From: Lathyrus oleraceus
Taxonomy: Eukaryota; Streptophyta; Magnoliopsida; Fabales; Fabaceae
Assembly (NCBI RefSeq): GCF_024323335.1
Contig: NC_066579.1
Span: forward strand, 52,906,771-52,970,770
DNA: 64,000 nucleotides
Direction: 5' to 3'
Position numbers and translations under genes: made by a program. Numbering within the stretch: position 1 is the first letter of the stretch; each line of letters opens with the position of its first letter. Below are positions 1 through 10,671 of the stretch, piece by piece. A model generated the notes under the pieces. The model was not told where the DNA came from and searched no databases. It saw only the letters and a program-made list of their open reading frames with translations.

Positions 1-440
1 CACACAAGTCATTTGTGGTTAGGCATTATTCTTTCAATCATGTGCCGCAGAAGCCAAGGACCGTAGCTTACCAAACCCATCTTGGCCTATTTTTTAGGAC
101 CGTAGTGCGGAGGTCGTTCAGATGTCAGTTCTGATACGATTGTCACGCGATACTACACTCATGAGAGTTTCTCTTGAGAATATTCTTGGAATACGAGTAT
201 TCGTTCCTCCGATAATATTCGAAAGATGGAACGATGATTATGGGAACCTCTGATAGAACATGTCTGGCAGGTTTAAACCCTAGTACACTCCCTTTGGGTG
301 GTCCTTAACCGAGACTCCATGCTCGTGACTCTCAGTAAACCCATGATTCGTGGTTGAGTCGTTCAAACATTGTTAATATCAATGGATCCCGGATCAGGTG
401 TAAAACCTAAAATCCACCTAAAATCCACCAGGTGACTTTG
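1..440 (+). mobile_element. 5' leader fragment of an Ogre-like element (probably B)
   Basis: This stretch is the inverted counterpart of about 19.46-19.90 kb, the untranslated leader of element C. Matching blocks include the GCCAAGGACC segment, the ATACGAGTATTCGTTCCTCC-type segment and the TTAATATCAATG segment. Read on the plus strand it is therefore leader sequence in element sense. It abuts, at about 395-440, the minus-oriented 3' repeat region of element A. The simplest reading is that it is the leader of element B, which is plus-oriented and has a C-type U3, left behind by a deletion that also removed A's 3' LTR. No coding capacity is seen. Confidence 0.6.
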
Positions 441-530
441 ATGGGGATGAAAGATCAGACGGATCGTACGCCAGATCGGTTCTGAGTTGCAGAATGAGCC
501 GTCCGTTAGGCTGAATCTGCTTGAAGAGGG

Positions 531-1230
531 AGTAGTCGTATACCAGACTACCATTCAGGAATGTACCTGTCCGAAGGTAGCACCTGAGCAAAGGAGTAGC
601 CGTATACCAGACTACCATTCAGGAATGTACCTGTCCGAAGGTAGCACCTGAGCAAGGGAGTAGCCGTATACCAGACTACCATTCAGGAATGTACCTGTCC
701 GAAGGTAGCACCTGAGCAAGGGAGTAGCCGTATACCAGACTACCATTCAGGAATGTACCTGTCTGAAGGTAGCACCTGAGTAAGGGAGTAGCCGTATACC
801 AGACTACCATTCAGGAATGTACCTGTCCGAAGGTAGCACCTGAGCAAGGGAGTAGCCGTATACCAGACTACCATTCAGGAATGTACCTGTCCGAAGGTAG
901 CACCTGAGTAAGGGAGTAGCCGTATACCAGACTACCATTCAGGAATGTACCTGTCTGAAGGTAGCACCTGAGTAAGGGAGTAGCCGTATACCAGACTACC
1001 ATTCAGGAATGTACCTGTCCGAAGGTAGCACCTGAGCAAAGGGGTAGCCGTATACCAGACTACCATTCAGGAATGTACCTGTCCGAAGGTAGCACCTGAG
1101 TAAGGGAGTAGCCGTATACCAGACTACCATTCAGGAATGTACCTGTCCGAAGGTAGCACCTGAGCAAAGGGGAGTAGCCGTATACTAGACTACCATTCAG
1201 GAATGTACCTGTCCGAAGGTAGCACCTGAG
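531..1230. repeat. Tandem array, 64-bp unit, about 11 copies
   Basis: Unit starts (AGTAGCCGTATACC and variants) fall at 531, 595, 659, 723, 787, 851, 915, 979, 1043, 1107 and 1173. The period is exactly 64 bp except for one 66-bp step. Copies differ by only one or two bases, for example CCGAAGG/CTGAAGG, GAGCAA/GAGTAA and AAGGGAG/AAAGGGG, so the array is recently amplified or homogenised. Read on the minus strand, the unit corresponds to the GGTGCTACC...GGTAGTCTGG...GGCTACT pattern that recurs, more diverged, in B's 3' region (14.1-14.8 kb). It is therefore part of the 3' untranslated region of element A. Short ORFs across it are artefacts. Confidence 0.95.
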
Positions 1231-2549
1231 AAGATGAAGGTCTAACTTGGTCGTGCATTAGACTGTAATTGAGTTGAAGAAGGTCAGAATGGATCGTACG
1301 CTAGATCGTATCTGAGTCGAAGGAGTCATATGTTGAGCTGAATCAGAATGAACCGTATGTTAGGCTGTATCTGTATACGTTGTACTTGCAATAAATGTCT
1401 GGGATGGGCTTAAAGATGCCCTCGCTAGGAGGATATCGAAGTGTTGTCAGAATGAATGTTCCCATGAATTGCATCTGGAATATGTATCTGAATCTTGTCT
1501 GTGATTGATAAAGGCGTCTGCCTGAATGAGCCTTTTACTTTGACTATATCAGGAGGATAATTAATCTGCAAAGAAAGGTTAGCGCTATGCTATGTCATGA
1601 TGCATGAGATGTTTTATGCTTTCGAAAATAAATGCGAATGTTGTATGCATGCGTATGTGGTGAAACGATGTAATGAATGAGTTATGCGTATGAGAAGTTC
1701 TGCTTGGGGACTCTACTGGGGAAAATAAATCCCCATCTACTGATTGGAGATATTTGTGTTGAGGACCCTCTCTCGGCTGGGGGTTCTGATCGATGGTAGA
1801 GATATTCAACAGAGCCTGGCTGGGGATGGATGAGATGATCAATCTGTCTGATGATGCCGACCTCCGTTGGGGAATAACTGGCGTTGCCGGGGAATCGAAT
1901 TAGTAACAGCCTCCTTGGAAAGCATGGTTAGACCTTCTCCTCGATCCTGAAGTCGTGTAGTAATTGCTATTGCTATTTTAGGCATGCATTTTTATAAACA
2001 TTGGTCATATCCGAGTGCATAAGTCAATTCAAGTTAAATCAATGGACATTTACGCAACCAAAACAGAAAAGTAAAAAACAAAAGCATCTTTTTGGAAATG
2101 AAATTGTATTGATGTTGAAAGAGGGCCTATAAACAGGCAATTTATGTACAAGGAGACAGAAATCCTAGTAAGAGGAAATTGTCAAGAAAAAGAGAAAGCT
2201 ATGCAGAAAAAGTCCTATCGATTCTAATTCCACCACTGTCATTATGTCTTCAAGCATCTCATCTCCTGCCGTCGGATAGAAGTGATTGGCTTGGTCAGTC
2301 CCTTGAACTTGGATGAATGTTGACTGAGAACGGGACATAGTCATACGTTTTAATCCCTAATTTTTGCCTGGACCGCCTTTTCAGGTTTTCAGTCCACCAG
2401 GATACCCTTTTTTGCCCAAGCCACCTTTTCAGGTTTTCGACTTGCCGGGTGTACATTTTTTTTATATATCCCTAATTTTTGCCCGAACCCTTTCGGTTTG
2501 CCGGGATGCCCTTACTTTTGCCTAGATACGTCGATCTAGCGGGTCTCTT
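1231..2549 (-). other. 3' untranslated region of element A
   Basis: This is non-coding sequence between A's pol end and its tandem array. It is collinear, in reverse, with 12.87-14.17 kb of element B. Shared landmarks are the GGCAAAAATTAGGGAT-type segments (2340-2520), the TCATCTCATCC block and the GATGGGGATTTATTTTCCCC block. At 1250-1400 there are diverged copies of the CGTACG-type repeat also seen in B. The polypurine tract and 3' LTR expected further left are missing. No gene is seen. Confidence 0.75.
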
Positions 2550-3241
2550 TTATGCGTAGTATTTTTTAACTATGTCCGCGTTCACGGGATGTGGGAAGTC
2601 TTCACCATCCATTGTAGCGAGTATCATGGCTCCACCCGAGAATACCTTCTTAACTACAAATGGCCCTTCGTATGTGGGGGTCCATTTGCCTCTGGGGTCA
2701 GTTTGTGGTAGGATGATGCGTTTGATTACCAAGTCGCCAATTTGACACACTTGTCTCTTGACCTTTTTGTTGAATGCCTGGTCATGCGCTTCTGATATAT
2801 CTGCCCGTGACATACAGCCGCAAGTCTCTTCTCATCCATCAAATTTATCTGATCGAGTCGAGTCTGAATCCATTCGTCCTCGTCTAAGCCCGCCTCTTTC
2901 ATGATTCTCAGAGAGGGAATCTGGACTTCCACCGGTAAAACAGCTTCCGCTCCGTAGACTAAAGAGAAGGGAGTTGCCCCTGTCGAAGTGCGCACTGAAG
3001 TGCGATAACCGTAAAGAGTAAAGGGTAACATCTCATGCCAGTCTTTGTATGTTACTGTCATTTCTTGCATGACCTTCTTGATATTGTTAGCAGTCCCCAC
3101 GGCGCCGTTCATCTTTGGCCGGTACGGAGAAGAGTTATGGTGTTTTATTTTGAACTGCGTGCAGAGTTCAGTAATCATCTTGTTGTTCAAATTAGTACCA
3201 TTGTCAGTGATAACTCTTTCAGGAGACAGCAGGTTTCTCAA
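2550..3241 (-). pseudogene. Element A: integrase C-terminal half, frameshifted
   Basis: Two overlapping minus-strand frames (3241-2726 and 2813-2550) encode the second half of a Ty3/gypsy integrase: the second catalytic aspartate (VITDNGTN), the YRPKMNGAV block, the TPFSLVYG block and the C-terminal module ending near VNADIVKKYYA. B carries the same protein as one open frame (12181-12873). A lacks one G/C pair at about 2776-2779, which breaks the frame. The expected catalytic glutamate, 36 residues after the aspartate, is glycine (NGAVGTAN) in both A and B. The N-terminal zinc-binding region and first aspartate are absent because of a deletion joined to the RNase H fragment. The enzyme is certainly inactive. 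Confidence 0.9.
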
Positions 3242-3443
3242 ATAGGTATTTGATAGAATCCATCTTAGAAGTCAATAAGGTGGTATGATTCAACATATAC
3301 TGTCTTAGTCGGCGAGCAGCCCAGGCCAAAGCACAGCAAGCTTTCTCGGGCTGTGAGTATCTTGTTTCACAGTCGGTACCTTTTGCTAAGGCAGTATATG
3401 GCATGCTCTTTTCGACCAGACTCGTCATGTTGCCCCAACACAC
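3219..3443 (-). pseudogene. Element A: RNase H fragment
   Basis: A 74-codon frame contains the recognisable gypsy RNase H stretch DCETRYSQPEKACCALAWAA, RLRQYMLNHTT and DSIKYLFEKP. It is out of frame with the upstream reverse transcriptase (overlap at 3425-3443) and runs straight into integrase sequence at about 3230. The rest of RNase H, any archaeal-type second RNase H and the integrase N-terminus are therefore missing. Element B has the same frame break and the same junction (11979-12203), so the lesion predates both copies. Confidence 0.85.
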
Positions 3444-4742
3444 CTCATTGAATTTTCTAACACGGTCAAATACGTAATTAAAGGTCTTCCTTCAACTGGT
3501 GGCATCGGAACTGGAGGTTCTTGGCGATATTTCCTGATTTTGTCATAAGCTTCTTGGCACTCGTCATTCCATATCATTTCTTGGTTTTTCCTCAGCAATT
3601 TGAAGATGGGTTTGCAGGTAGCGGTCAAGTGGGAGATAAATCGAGCAATGTAGTTCAAGCGTCCCAAGAAACCTCTGACTTCTTTCTCCGTACGGGGGAC
3701 TGGCATTTCCTGAATAGCTCTCACTTTAGCTGGGTCCACCTCAATTCCTTTACCACTGACAATAAAGCCCAAGAGTTTACCGGATCTTACTCCAAAGGTG
3801 CATTTGTTCGGATTCAATCTCAACTTGTACTTCTTCAACCTCTCGAACAGTTTGTATAAATGATCGAGATGTTCTTCTTCAGTATGAGATCTAGCTATCA
3901 TGTCATCCACATATACTTCTATCTCATGATGAATCATGTCATGGAACAAAACCACCATAGCACGCTGGTATGTTGCCCCGGCGTTCTTTAGACCGAACGG
4001 CATTACTTTGTAACAGAAAGTGCCCCATTGCGTCACAAACGTGGTTTTCTCCATGTCCTCAGGTGCCATCTTAATCTGATTGTAACCTGAGAAACCATCC
4101 ATGAATGAGAACAATTTGTGTTGAGCGGTGTTATCTACCAGAACATCAATGTGTGGGAGTGGAAAGTCATCTTTGGGACTCGCTTTATTCAAATCTCTGT
4201 AATCCACGCACATTCGCACCTTACCATCTTTCTTTGGCACTGGCACCACATTAGCAACCCATTGAGGATAAGAAGTAACAGCTAAGAAACCGGCATTGAA
4301 TTGTTTCATAACCTCGGCTTTGATTTTCTCAGACATTTCAGGACGCATGCGGCGAACCTTTTGCTTGACAGGACGGCAGTCTTCCCTCGTAGGCAGTCGA
4401 TGCACCACTATATCAGTATCCAACCCGGGCATGTCTTCGTAAGACCAAGCGAAAACCTCTACATAGTCATGTAACATCCGAATCAATCTTTCCTTGACAC
4501 TGCTTTCCAATCCTCCTCCTATTTTGACTTCTCTTCTGTCTACCTCAGTACCCAGATTTACAATTTCGAGGGACTCTTCATGCGGCTGTATAGTCCTTTC
4601 CTCTTGCAATAACAATCTGGCAAGCTCTCCAGGGACTTCACAATCTTCCTCACTTCCATTTTCGGCTTGGTAGATTGGATTTTCAAAGTCATAATGAACA
4701 GTAGCGGAATTATTATCAATAGGATCCAGAGTGAGTACGGAT
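3425..4742 (-). CDS. Element A: reverse transcriptase (pol)
   Basis: This is the coding part of a long open frame (the frame itself runs 4939-3425). Visible Ty3/gypsy RT features in order are an acidic N-terminal linker (GSEEDCEVPGELARLL), the fingers/palm block (CVDYRDLNKASPKDDFPLPH), SFMDGFSGYNQI, MPFGLKNAGATYQRAM and the catalytic YVDD in EVYVDDMIAR. The KCTFGV and EVRGFLGRLNYIARF connection follows. The palm residues look intact. Coding probably begins after a splice acceptor at 4744/4743 rather than at the first ATG, as known for Ogre elements. It copies the element RNA to cDNA in virus-like particles, but downstream RNase H and integrase are broken. Confidence 0.88.
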
Positions 4743-4972
4743 CTGCAATTCGTTACGTGAGTGTGTGTAAGAAAGCATAGCTTGTTTGAAAGACGACAGG
4801 AAAAATAAAGAGCGCCACATTTGAATGCGAAAATGTCCATTGATTTATTGAATATGAAAATATGCTTATGATATGACAAAACCCTTAACAAATTAGCTAT
4901 TGTGCCCCGGGTATAGACACAATGCTTTAAGAAGTTCAATTAGAATTTGCAATGCTAAATAGACAATAACAA
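4743..4972 (-). other. Putative Ogre-type intron between gag-pro and pol (A)
   Basis: Between the gag-protease stop (4973) and the conserved start of the pol domain lies about 230 bp with no retroelement protein similarity. Read on the minus strand it ends in a pyrimidine-containing tract followed by ATTGCAG at 4749-4743, a good 3' splice site. Ogre elements are known to splice an intron at this position to join gag-pro to RT. In element B the equivalent AG is CG. The donor site could not be fixed by eye. Confidence 0.5.
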
Positions 4973-7900
4973 TTACTCCTGACTAAAGGAGATCGGGATA
5001 GTGTCTTCAGCCTTCCAATTATTGAGTCCGTCGCCAATTGTTGGGTAGATCCAACTATCCAGGTCGCAATCGCTGTCAGCATCTTCTACAACATTGATTT
5101 GATCTTTGACCGTCTTCTCAGAGTTGAATCCCAGACCAGCTTTGTCAGACTTGTACGGTACGTTGATCAGTTGACCCCAGCCAGTACAGCCACCATCTTC
5201 CACTACAGCTTGAGCATCTTTCAGAGAAATCATAGCAGGAGGAGCACGACCAACCTTGGGCATACAGGGAGTTGGCTTAAGGACAGGATCGGGCGGGGAA
5301 ACCACTTCAAATGACTGAGTTGGAGTCTCGAAGAATTCACCATCCATTTCGACGTATCTAAAGGTATGCACACTACTGACAATGTATTCTTCTTCCCCAC
5401 ACACAGTGACGATCTTACCCTCTATTGGATACCTTAGCTTTTGATGGAGAGACGAAGCTACAGCACCTGCCTCATGAATCCAAGGGCGCCCCAATAGGCA
5501 GGAGTAGGCAGGACGAATGTTCATTACATAAAAGGTAGTGTTGAAAACCTGAGGTCCTATCTTGATAGGGAGAACAACTTCGCCGTGGACAACACTCTTT
5601 GCACCATCGTAAGCCCGCACCACAATGTCACTAGGCTTCAGTTCAACGCTCTTGCAGTCAAGTTTCTCGAGCACGGCTTTCGGTAACACATTCAAAGAAG
5701 AGCCATTATCGATCAGCACATGGGACAGGGTGATCCCTTTACACTCAATGGAGATATGCAGGGCCTTATTATGGTTCTTTCCTGCTGGTGTCAGATCAGC
5801 GTCGGAAAATCCTAGGCCATTGTCAACAGCCAAGTGAGCCACATAATGTTCGAACTGATCGACAGATGTTTCCTGAGGCACATGAGCAGTCTTCAAGAAT
5901 TTTATTAACGCATTGGCATGAGATTCAGAAGATAACAGCAATGATAACATTGAGATCTTAGATGGGGTATGCCCCAACTGCTCTACAACATCAAAGTCAC
6001 TCTTGCGAATGATTTTCAACACTTCTTCCATTTCTCGTTTGGCAACGTCTTCAGTAGTTTCTTCGACCGGTGTCTCTGACTGAGAAGGGTTGACTGGTTC
6101 TTTTCCTCGGTTTTCGGGAACCGGAGGTGAGATCTCTGGAGAGAAGATCCTTCCGCTTCGAGTAACCTTACTAGTCCCAACAATGTCATTAGGATTAGCA
6201 GAATTGCCAACTTGCTTTACACCATGGATGTAAACATCACCCCCATAATTCCACGGAATGGCTTTGCTCGAGGAATATGGTACTGGGCCAGGGGTAGTAA
6301 TGATCAGGGGAGCTACTCTGGGCTCAGCAATAATCTTCACAGGTATTCTGGGAGCAGTTATCTTCACTGGAATCTTGGACCTCGCAATCACAGATACTTC
6401 TTCAATAGGGTTTTCTGCCTTAGAAACCCTTTCAAAGAGGATTGTACGATCGTCCATCAGTCGTTGGATACCATTCTTCAATTTCAAACAGTCTTCGGGC
6501 CGGAGTATGCAGAGATTGCAATCTTCAGTACAACCTGGAAATAAACCAGCTTGCAATAAATTCCTCTTTATGATCGGGAGAGGAGATGTTAAATCCGCTA
6601 CAGTAGTGATGAGAGAACCGTCATCGAGAGCATTAACAGCTTTGTCATGATTAGGCATAGGAGCGGTGATGACATTAGGGGTCTCCGGAGGCTCGAACTC
6701 AATTTCCCCAGCGTCGATCATGTCCTGAATCTTATTCTTCAACAGCCAACAATCGTTTGTATCATGCCCAGGGCTATCGGAGTGATATGCACACCTGGCA
6801 TTGGGATTATAACGAGGCGAAGCAGTGTTGACATTTGCAGGAGGACCTCTGAGAGTGATTAAATTTACCTTCAGCATGCTTTGCAGTGCTTGTGCTAAAG
6901 TCATATTGAGCTTGGTAAACTGCCTTCTTGGTCTGTCTTGTCTTTGCTGGAAGTTTTGAGCTGGCGGGGCTGCGATTGTCACTGCTCCAACGGCATGGTC
7001 ACCATTTTTCCTATTATGATTCTTCTGACCATACACAGCATTCGATTCATTCTTCCCATGATAGGACTTCTTACTGCTTGTAGAAGTAGCTGCATGTATC
7101 TTTCCACTTCGAAGGCCGCTCTCCACCCGTTCACCTGTCAGTATAAGTTCAGTGAAACCTGATGAAGAACTCCCCAGTAGATGGCTGTAGAATGGGCCAG
7201 TCAGGGTACCCATGAACAGGTCTACTAATTCTCGGTCAGTCATAGGGGGTTTGACTCTGCCAGCCAAATCTCTCCATTTCTGAGCATACTCTTTGAAGCT
7301 TTCCTTAGATCCCATGGCCATGTTCTGCAACTGTAGCCGAGTAGGTGCTAATTCAGAATTGTACTGGTACTGCTTATAGAAAGCCGTTGCTAAATCAGTC
7401 CAGGTGCGGATGTCAGAACTCTCGAGCTGATAATACCATTCCAACTGAGTGCCAGACAGACTTTCTTGGAAGAAGTGGATCCACAGTTTCTTATCAGTGG
7501 TATGCGGCTGAATCTTTCTCACATAAGCCCTTAAATGCATCTGAGGACAGGATGCACCATCGTACTTAGTGAAAGTGGGGATTTTGAATTTGCGAGGAAT
7601 GGTCACATCGGAGACCAGACCCAAACTTTCGAAATCCAGACCAGGTGTCTTCTGACCCTCCATGGCTAGCATGCGTTCTTCCAGCAGTTTGTACTTATCA
7701 TCTCTTGGAGAGTACTGTTCATTTTCATACTCTTCATCTTCATCCTCAGGGTTGGAGAAATCAGGATTCTCCTCCTCTGAATCAATTTCCGCCCCCTCCT
7801 CTGGACCATTCGGGATTCCAAATTTGATTCCCGTAGCCTGTCCTTTACGCCTTCTGCCCGGGTTAATGAAGCTCACAGCTTTCTTGTCCTTCTTCTTTTC

Positions 7901-8008
7901 GGCCAAAAGAGCCTTCAGTTCCTCCTGCCCCTTGGATAAGCTTAGCATCATCTCCTGGAGTTGAGCATTCTGAGCCTGGAGATCTTTGACAATTTGTTCG
8001 AGGTCCAT
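4973..8008 (-). CDS. Element A: Gag-protease polyprotein (1011 aa)
   Basis: A single uninterrupted frame starts at ATG 8008 (MDLEQIVKDLQAQNAQLQEM). Residues 1-30 look like a coiled coil, followed by an acidic segment and then the capsid-like gag core (about 120-330, including SCPQMHLRAYVRKI, FFQESLSGTQLEWYYQL and FKEYAQKWRDLAGRVKPPM). A C-x3-H-x5-H-x4-C knuckle-like motif (CAYHSDSPGHDTNDC) lies near 425. The aspartic protease active site is HVLIDNGSSLNVLP, the DNG/DSG type of Tat/Ogre elements, followed by CLLGRPWIH. The C-terminus is acidic and ends NNWKAEDTIPISFSQE. It should form particles and cleave polyproteins. It is the best-preserved gene of element A. Confidence 0.92.
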   Translation of the reverse strand: MDLEQIVKDLQAQNAQLQEMMLSLSKGQEELKALLAEKKKDKKAVSFINPGRRRKGQATGIKFGIPNGPEEGAEIDSEEENPDFSNPEDEDEEYENEQYSPRDDKYKLLEERMLAMEGQKTPGLDFESLGLVSDVTIPRKFKIPTFTKYDGASCPQMHLRAYVRKIQPHTTDKKLWIHFFQESLSGTQLEWYYQLESSDIRTWTDLATAFYKQYQYNSELAPTRLQLQNMAMGSKESFKEYAQKWRDLAGRVKPPMTDRELVDLFMGTLTGPFYSHLLGSSSSGFTELILTGERVESGLRSGKIHAATSTSSKKSYHGKNESNAVYGQKNHNRKNGDHAVGAVTIAAPPAQNFQQRQDRPRRQFTKLNMTLAQALQSMLKVNLITLRGPPANVNTASPRYNPNARCAYHSDSPGHDTNDCWLLKNKIQDMIDAGEIEFEPPETPNVITAPMPNHDKAVNALDDGSLITTVADLTSPLPIIKRNLLQAGLFPGCTEDCNLCILRPEDCLKLKNGIQRLMDDRTILFERVSKAENPIEEVSVIARSKIPVKITAPRIPVKIIAEPRVAPLIITTPGPVPYSSSKAIPWNYGGDVYIHGVKQVGNSANPNDIVGTSKVTRSGRIFSPEISPPVPENRGKEPVNPSQSETPVEETTEDVAKREMEEVLKIIRKSDFDVVEQLGHTPSKISMLSLLLSSESHANALIKFLKTAHVPQETSVDQFEHYVAHLAVDNGLGFSDADLTPAGKNHNKALHISIECKGITLSHVLIDNGSSLNVLPKAVLEKLDCKSVELKPSDIVVRAYDGAKSVVHGEVVLPIKIGPQVFNTTFYVMNIRPAYSCLLGRPWIHEAGAVASSLHQKLRYPIEGKIVTVCGEEEYIVSSVHTFRYVEMDGEFFETPTQSFEVVSPPDPVLKPTPCMPKVGRAPPAMISLKDAQAVVEDGGCTGWGQLINVPYKSDKAGLGFNSEKTVKDQINVVEDADSDCDLDSWIYPTIGDGLNNWKAEDTIPISFSQE

Positions 8009-8885
8009 TTTTTCTGTGTGGAGGAAAACCGTGAGAACACTGATCCCTTTAGAGTACCTGTTATGCTATGTTATGCTATGCAATGCATGAAATGTTTTCA
8101 AGGACTTTTGGACTTTAACTTTGCATAAACTACCAAAAAAGGAAACTTTTTTTTTTTGTTTTTTTTTTTAATTTTATCTACAAAACAGAGCAAAGTTAAA
8201 TCCCTAAGTCCTTGAAATGGTTAGTATAATGCCATGATGTTATGATGTTATGATGTTATGATGTTATGAGGTTAAATAGATAACAAGCACAAGCAAGTCA
8301 CACAACCATCATTCCTAGGTTTTAAGGCTTGCATGAGTTCCATAGGTAAGTACCCTCCCCACTGAAGTTTGGTTGGTTCAACCTGTCCTAGAATAGTAAC
8401 TGGGTTCTAGAAGGATCTCAGATCATCGACCTTTCTTTGGGTCCACTTCAGTGCAACACCAAGTGGTTGACCGAAGCTTTCCTAAAGTCCAATCTCAAAG
8501 AGTGTAGCATCGAGTATCAACCAACCTCAGTCGGAACCGAGGTCAGTTATCTCACTACTTTCTAATGGCTAGGATGAGTCAATTAGGGTTCTAAAGGTCT
8601 GGTTAATGCTTTGATGACACCACGCGGAAGCCAAATTTTTCCTCAAATAACATGAGGACCATCAGGACAACCAAAGTGTCACATTAACCGTAGCTATCAT
8701 TTTAACCATTCCAGTATACGCCGGATAGTCGCGATGATCTATTGCTACTTACCTAAGGTACACTAGATCCGGGTGTAGGATCTTTCACTCAAAGCCCCCT
8801 TAAAAGAAGGAACAATAAAACATAAATGATTTTTTTTTTTTTAAGATGGACCTCTCTTTAGTGTCCCCAGCAGAGTCGCCAGTTC
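8009..8885 (-). other. Element A: 5' untranslated leader
   Basis: A region of 877 bp lies between the 5' LTR and gag without a significant ORF. It contains poly-T/poly-A tracts (8148-8172, 8829-8842) and a short ATGATGTT-type microsatellite (8231-8270). Parts resemble element C's leader, notably the ACCTAAGGTACACTAGATCCGGGTGTAG region against 19.99-20.03 kb, showing that the two elements are related but diverged. Confidence 0.75.
8863..8881 (-). promoter_or_regulatory. Primer binding site of element A
   Basis: On the minus strand, 4 nt after the LTR end, lies TGGCGACTCTGCTGGGGAC. The initial TGG pairs with a tRNA CCA end. The identical sequence stands 2 nt after element C's LTR (20219-20237). 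Ogre elements are reported to use tRNA-Arg; the exact tRNA cannot be verified here. Confidence 0.8.
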
Positions 8886-10457
8886 TGTCATACGGTGAAC
8901 TGGACTTTTTGTCGGATTTGTAATCGCAATGTCGCGGTTAGCAAGAGTCGCCACCGACTTTTCTTTTATCCCTTACGGAAAGGTGGAAAAGAACAGGAAA
9001 GACCTTAAGTTTAAATTCTTAGGTTCGGGAGGTACTTTATACAAAGGGAAGGTGTTAGGCACCCTTCGTATCCATGGTTATCCATGGGCTCTTAATTGCT
9101 CAATCATTTATGTTTTCTAGGTTTGAAAAAGTGGTTGAGAAATGTATGAAAGATGTTTTGAAAATGAGAATTTAACTTTGTAATGATTCTTGCATGAATG
9201 TATATAAAGTGGTTATCCCTCTTAATTTTGAAAATGGTTTAGAAAAATATAACTTGGCAATGATCCTAGTACGGATGTATGCTAAGTGGTGATTTTCTAA
9301 AAAGGATGTTTGAAAGGTGTGGGGTGTGAAAAGCATTTTTTGTTATGAATGAGCAATTAAGATTATACCTGTCCGAGGTCTTTCTGGGTATTTCCCATCC
9401 TTATGAGGATAAAACTGTCCTTACTATTGCGAAGTAAGTAGTTTTATCCTTGGGATGTTGAAGGGTCATCGTAGGGTCATCGATAGGTCATTGAAGGCAA
9501 CAGTTGTGAGGATACCTTAGCATTCGAAGGGACTATCATCATTTAACCGTAGGCTACGCCGAAGGGACATCGAGGGACAAAATCGTATTTTCGAAGGCAA
9601 CATCTGAGGGACCATGATTTATTTTATGATGATTTAATCGCAGGGCCATTGCTAAGTGTATCCCCACATTCGCGGGACATGACCGTAATACCGTAATATC
9701 ATAAGGCAGCAAAGAGAGGTCCAAGATCACTTATTTAAAGGTCATATTTTAAAGTCGATTAAGTAATTAAGTCCATACTAAAATCAATGCACTAAAATTA
9801 ATACATTAAAATTAAGACATTAAAATTAACACATTGAAATTAATTAGGCCACTTAGGGTGAGTCTCCGCAAGGGGATCCCACAAATAAAGTGGAAGACCT
9901 AAACAGCAATCTTTTCCTGGGGCATATGAACCTTTGCAAAATTCAGCAAACGGGTTAGAATACCAAATCAGGATGCAATCGAGAGTTGCACCAAAGTAAT
10001 AGGTAAACAAAGCATGGTTATGATAAAACAGCGGCATCCATTACAACAATTCAAAGTATCCAGGCAGACTTAAGTTACATGCAAAGCCTCAAATATATTT
10101 ATGAATCTCAATTATGATATCACATGTGAATAAAGCGATAATAGTAACGCAAACCTGTTTGCAATTGAGTCGCAACCTTGAATTGGCCGATCGGCTAGAA
10201 TTGAGCGGAGGTGACCTTGCTGCCGCCGTAAGATTAGATTCGGTAAAAAGGCACACAATAGTTTACGTTGTAGAAACTATTGTGCAAAAAGAATCAACTA
10301 AATACCAAAAGGGAATCAGGAATTGCAAAAGAAATAGTGTAGCACTTGTAAAACACAATGCCTAAGCTGCTGGAAAAGAAGAGAAAATGCAAAGGCGAAA
10401 ACGGCAAAGGAAAAAGAATCTCGGCCAAAGCTCCCCCTTTTAGGTTTTCAAGGTGGC

Positions 10458-10465
10458 TATTTATA
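10458..10465 (-). promoter_or_regulatory. TATA box of element A LTR
   Basis: TATAAATA on the minus strand marks the probable U3 core promoter. It separates a 454-bp U3 from the R-U5 region. Confidence 0.6.
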
Positions 10466-10582
10466 TTGGTGTCATTAGGTCATGCATGCTGCCCAAAAAG
10501 GTCTTCAACACGTACGTGGATATAGGGCCCAACGGATCTTCAAGTCTCCGAAGCGTTGCCTGCGCCCACAAAGTAGGGGAAT

Positions 10583-10671
10583 GGTGTGACGTTCGTCACA
10601 CCATGTGTGACGCCCGTCACAGGGGTGTGCGAGGCGTGACGCTCGTCACAGCCTCTGTGACGCTCGTCACA
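10583..10671. promoter_or_regulatory. Cluster of four GTGACG-NN-CGTCAC palindromes in U3
   Basis: Four dyads with 2-bp centres lie at 10583-10602 (9-bp perfect arms), 10606-10621 (7-bp arms), 10636-10649 (6-bp arms) and 10656-10671 (7-bp arms). Each holds two inverted TGACG half-sites, the core recognised by plant TGA-type bZIP factors. They lie about 120-210 bp upstream of the LTR TATA box. This suggests an enhancer; binding is inferred only from the half-site. Confidence 0.75.

Noticed and set aside
363..618. Short minus-strand ORFs over the 64-bp array
   Set aside because: They only translate repeat units and have no conserved protein character.
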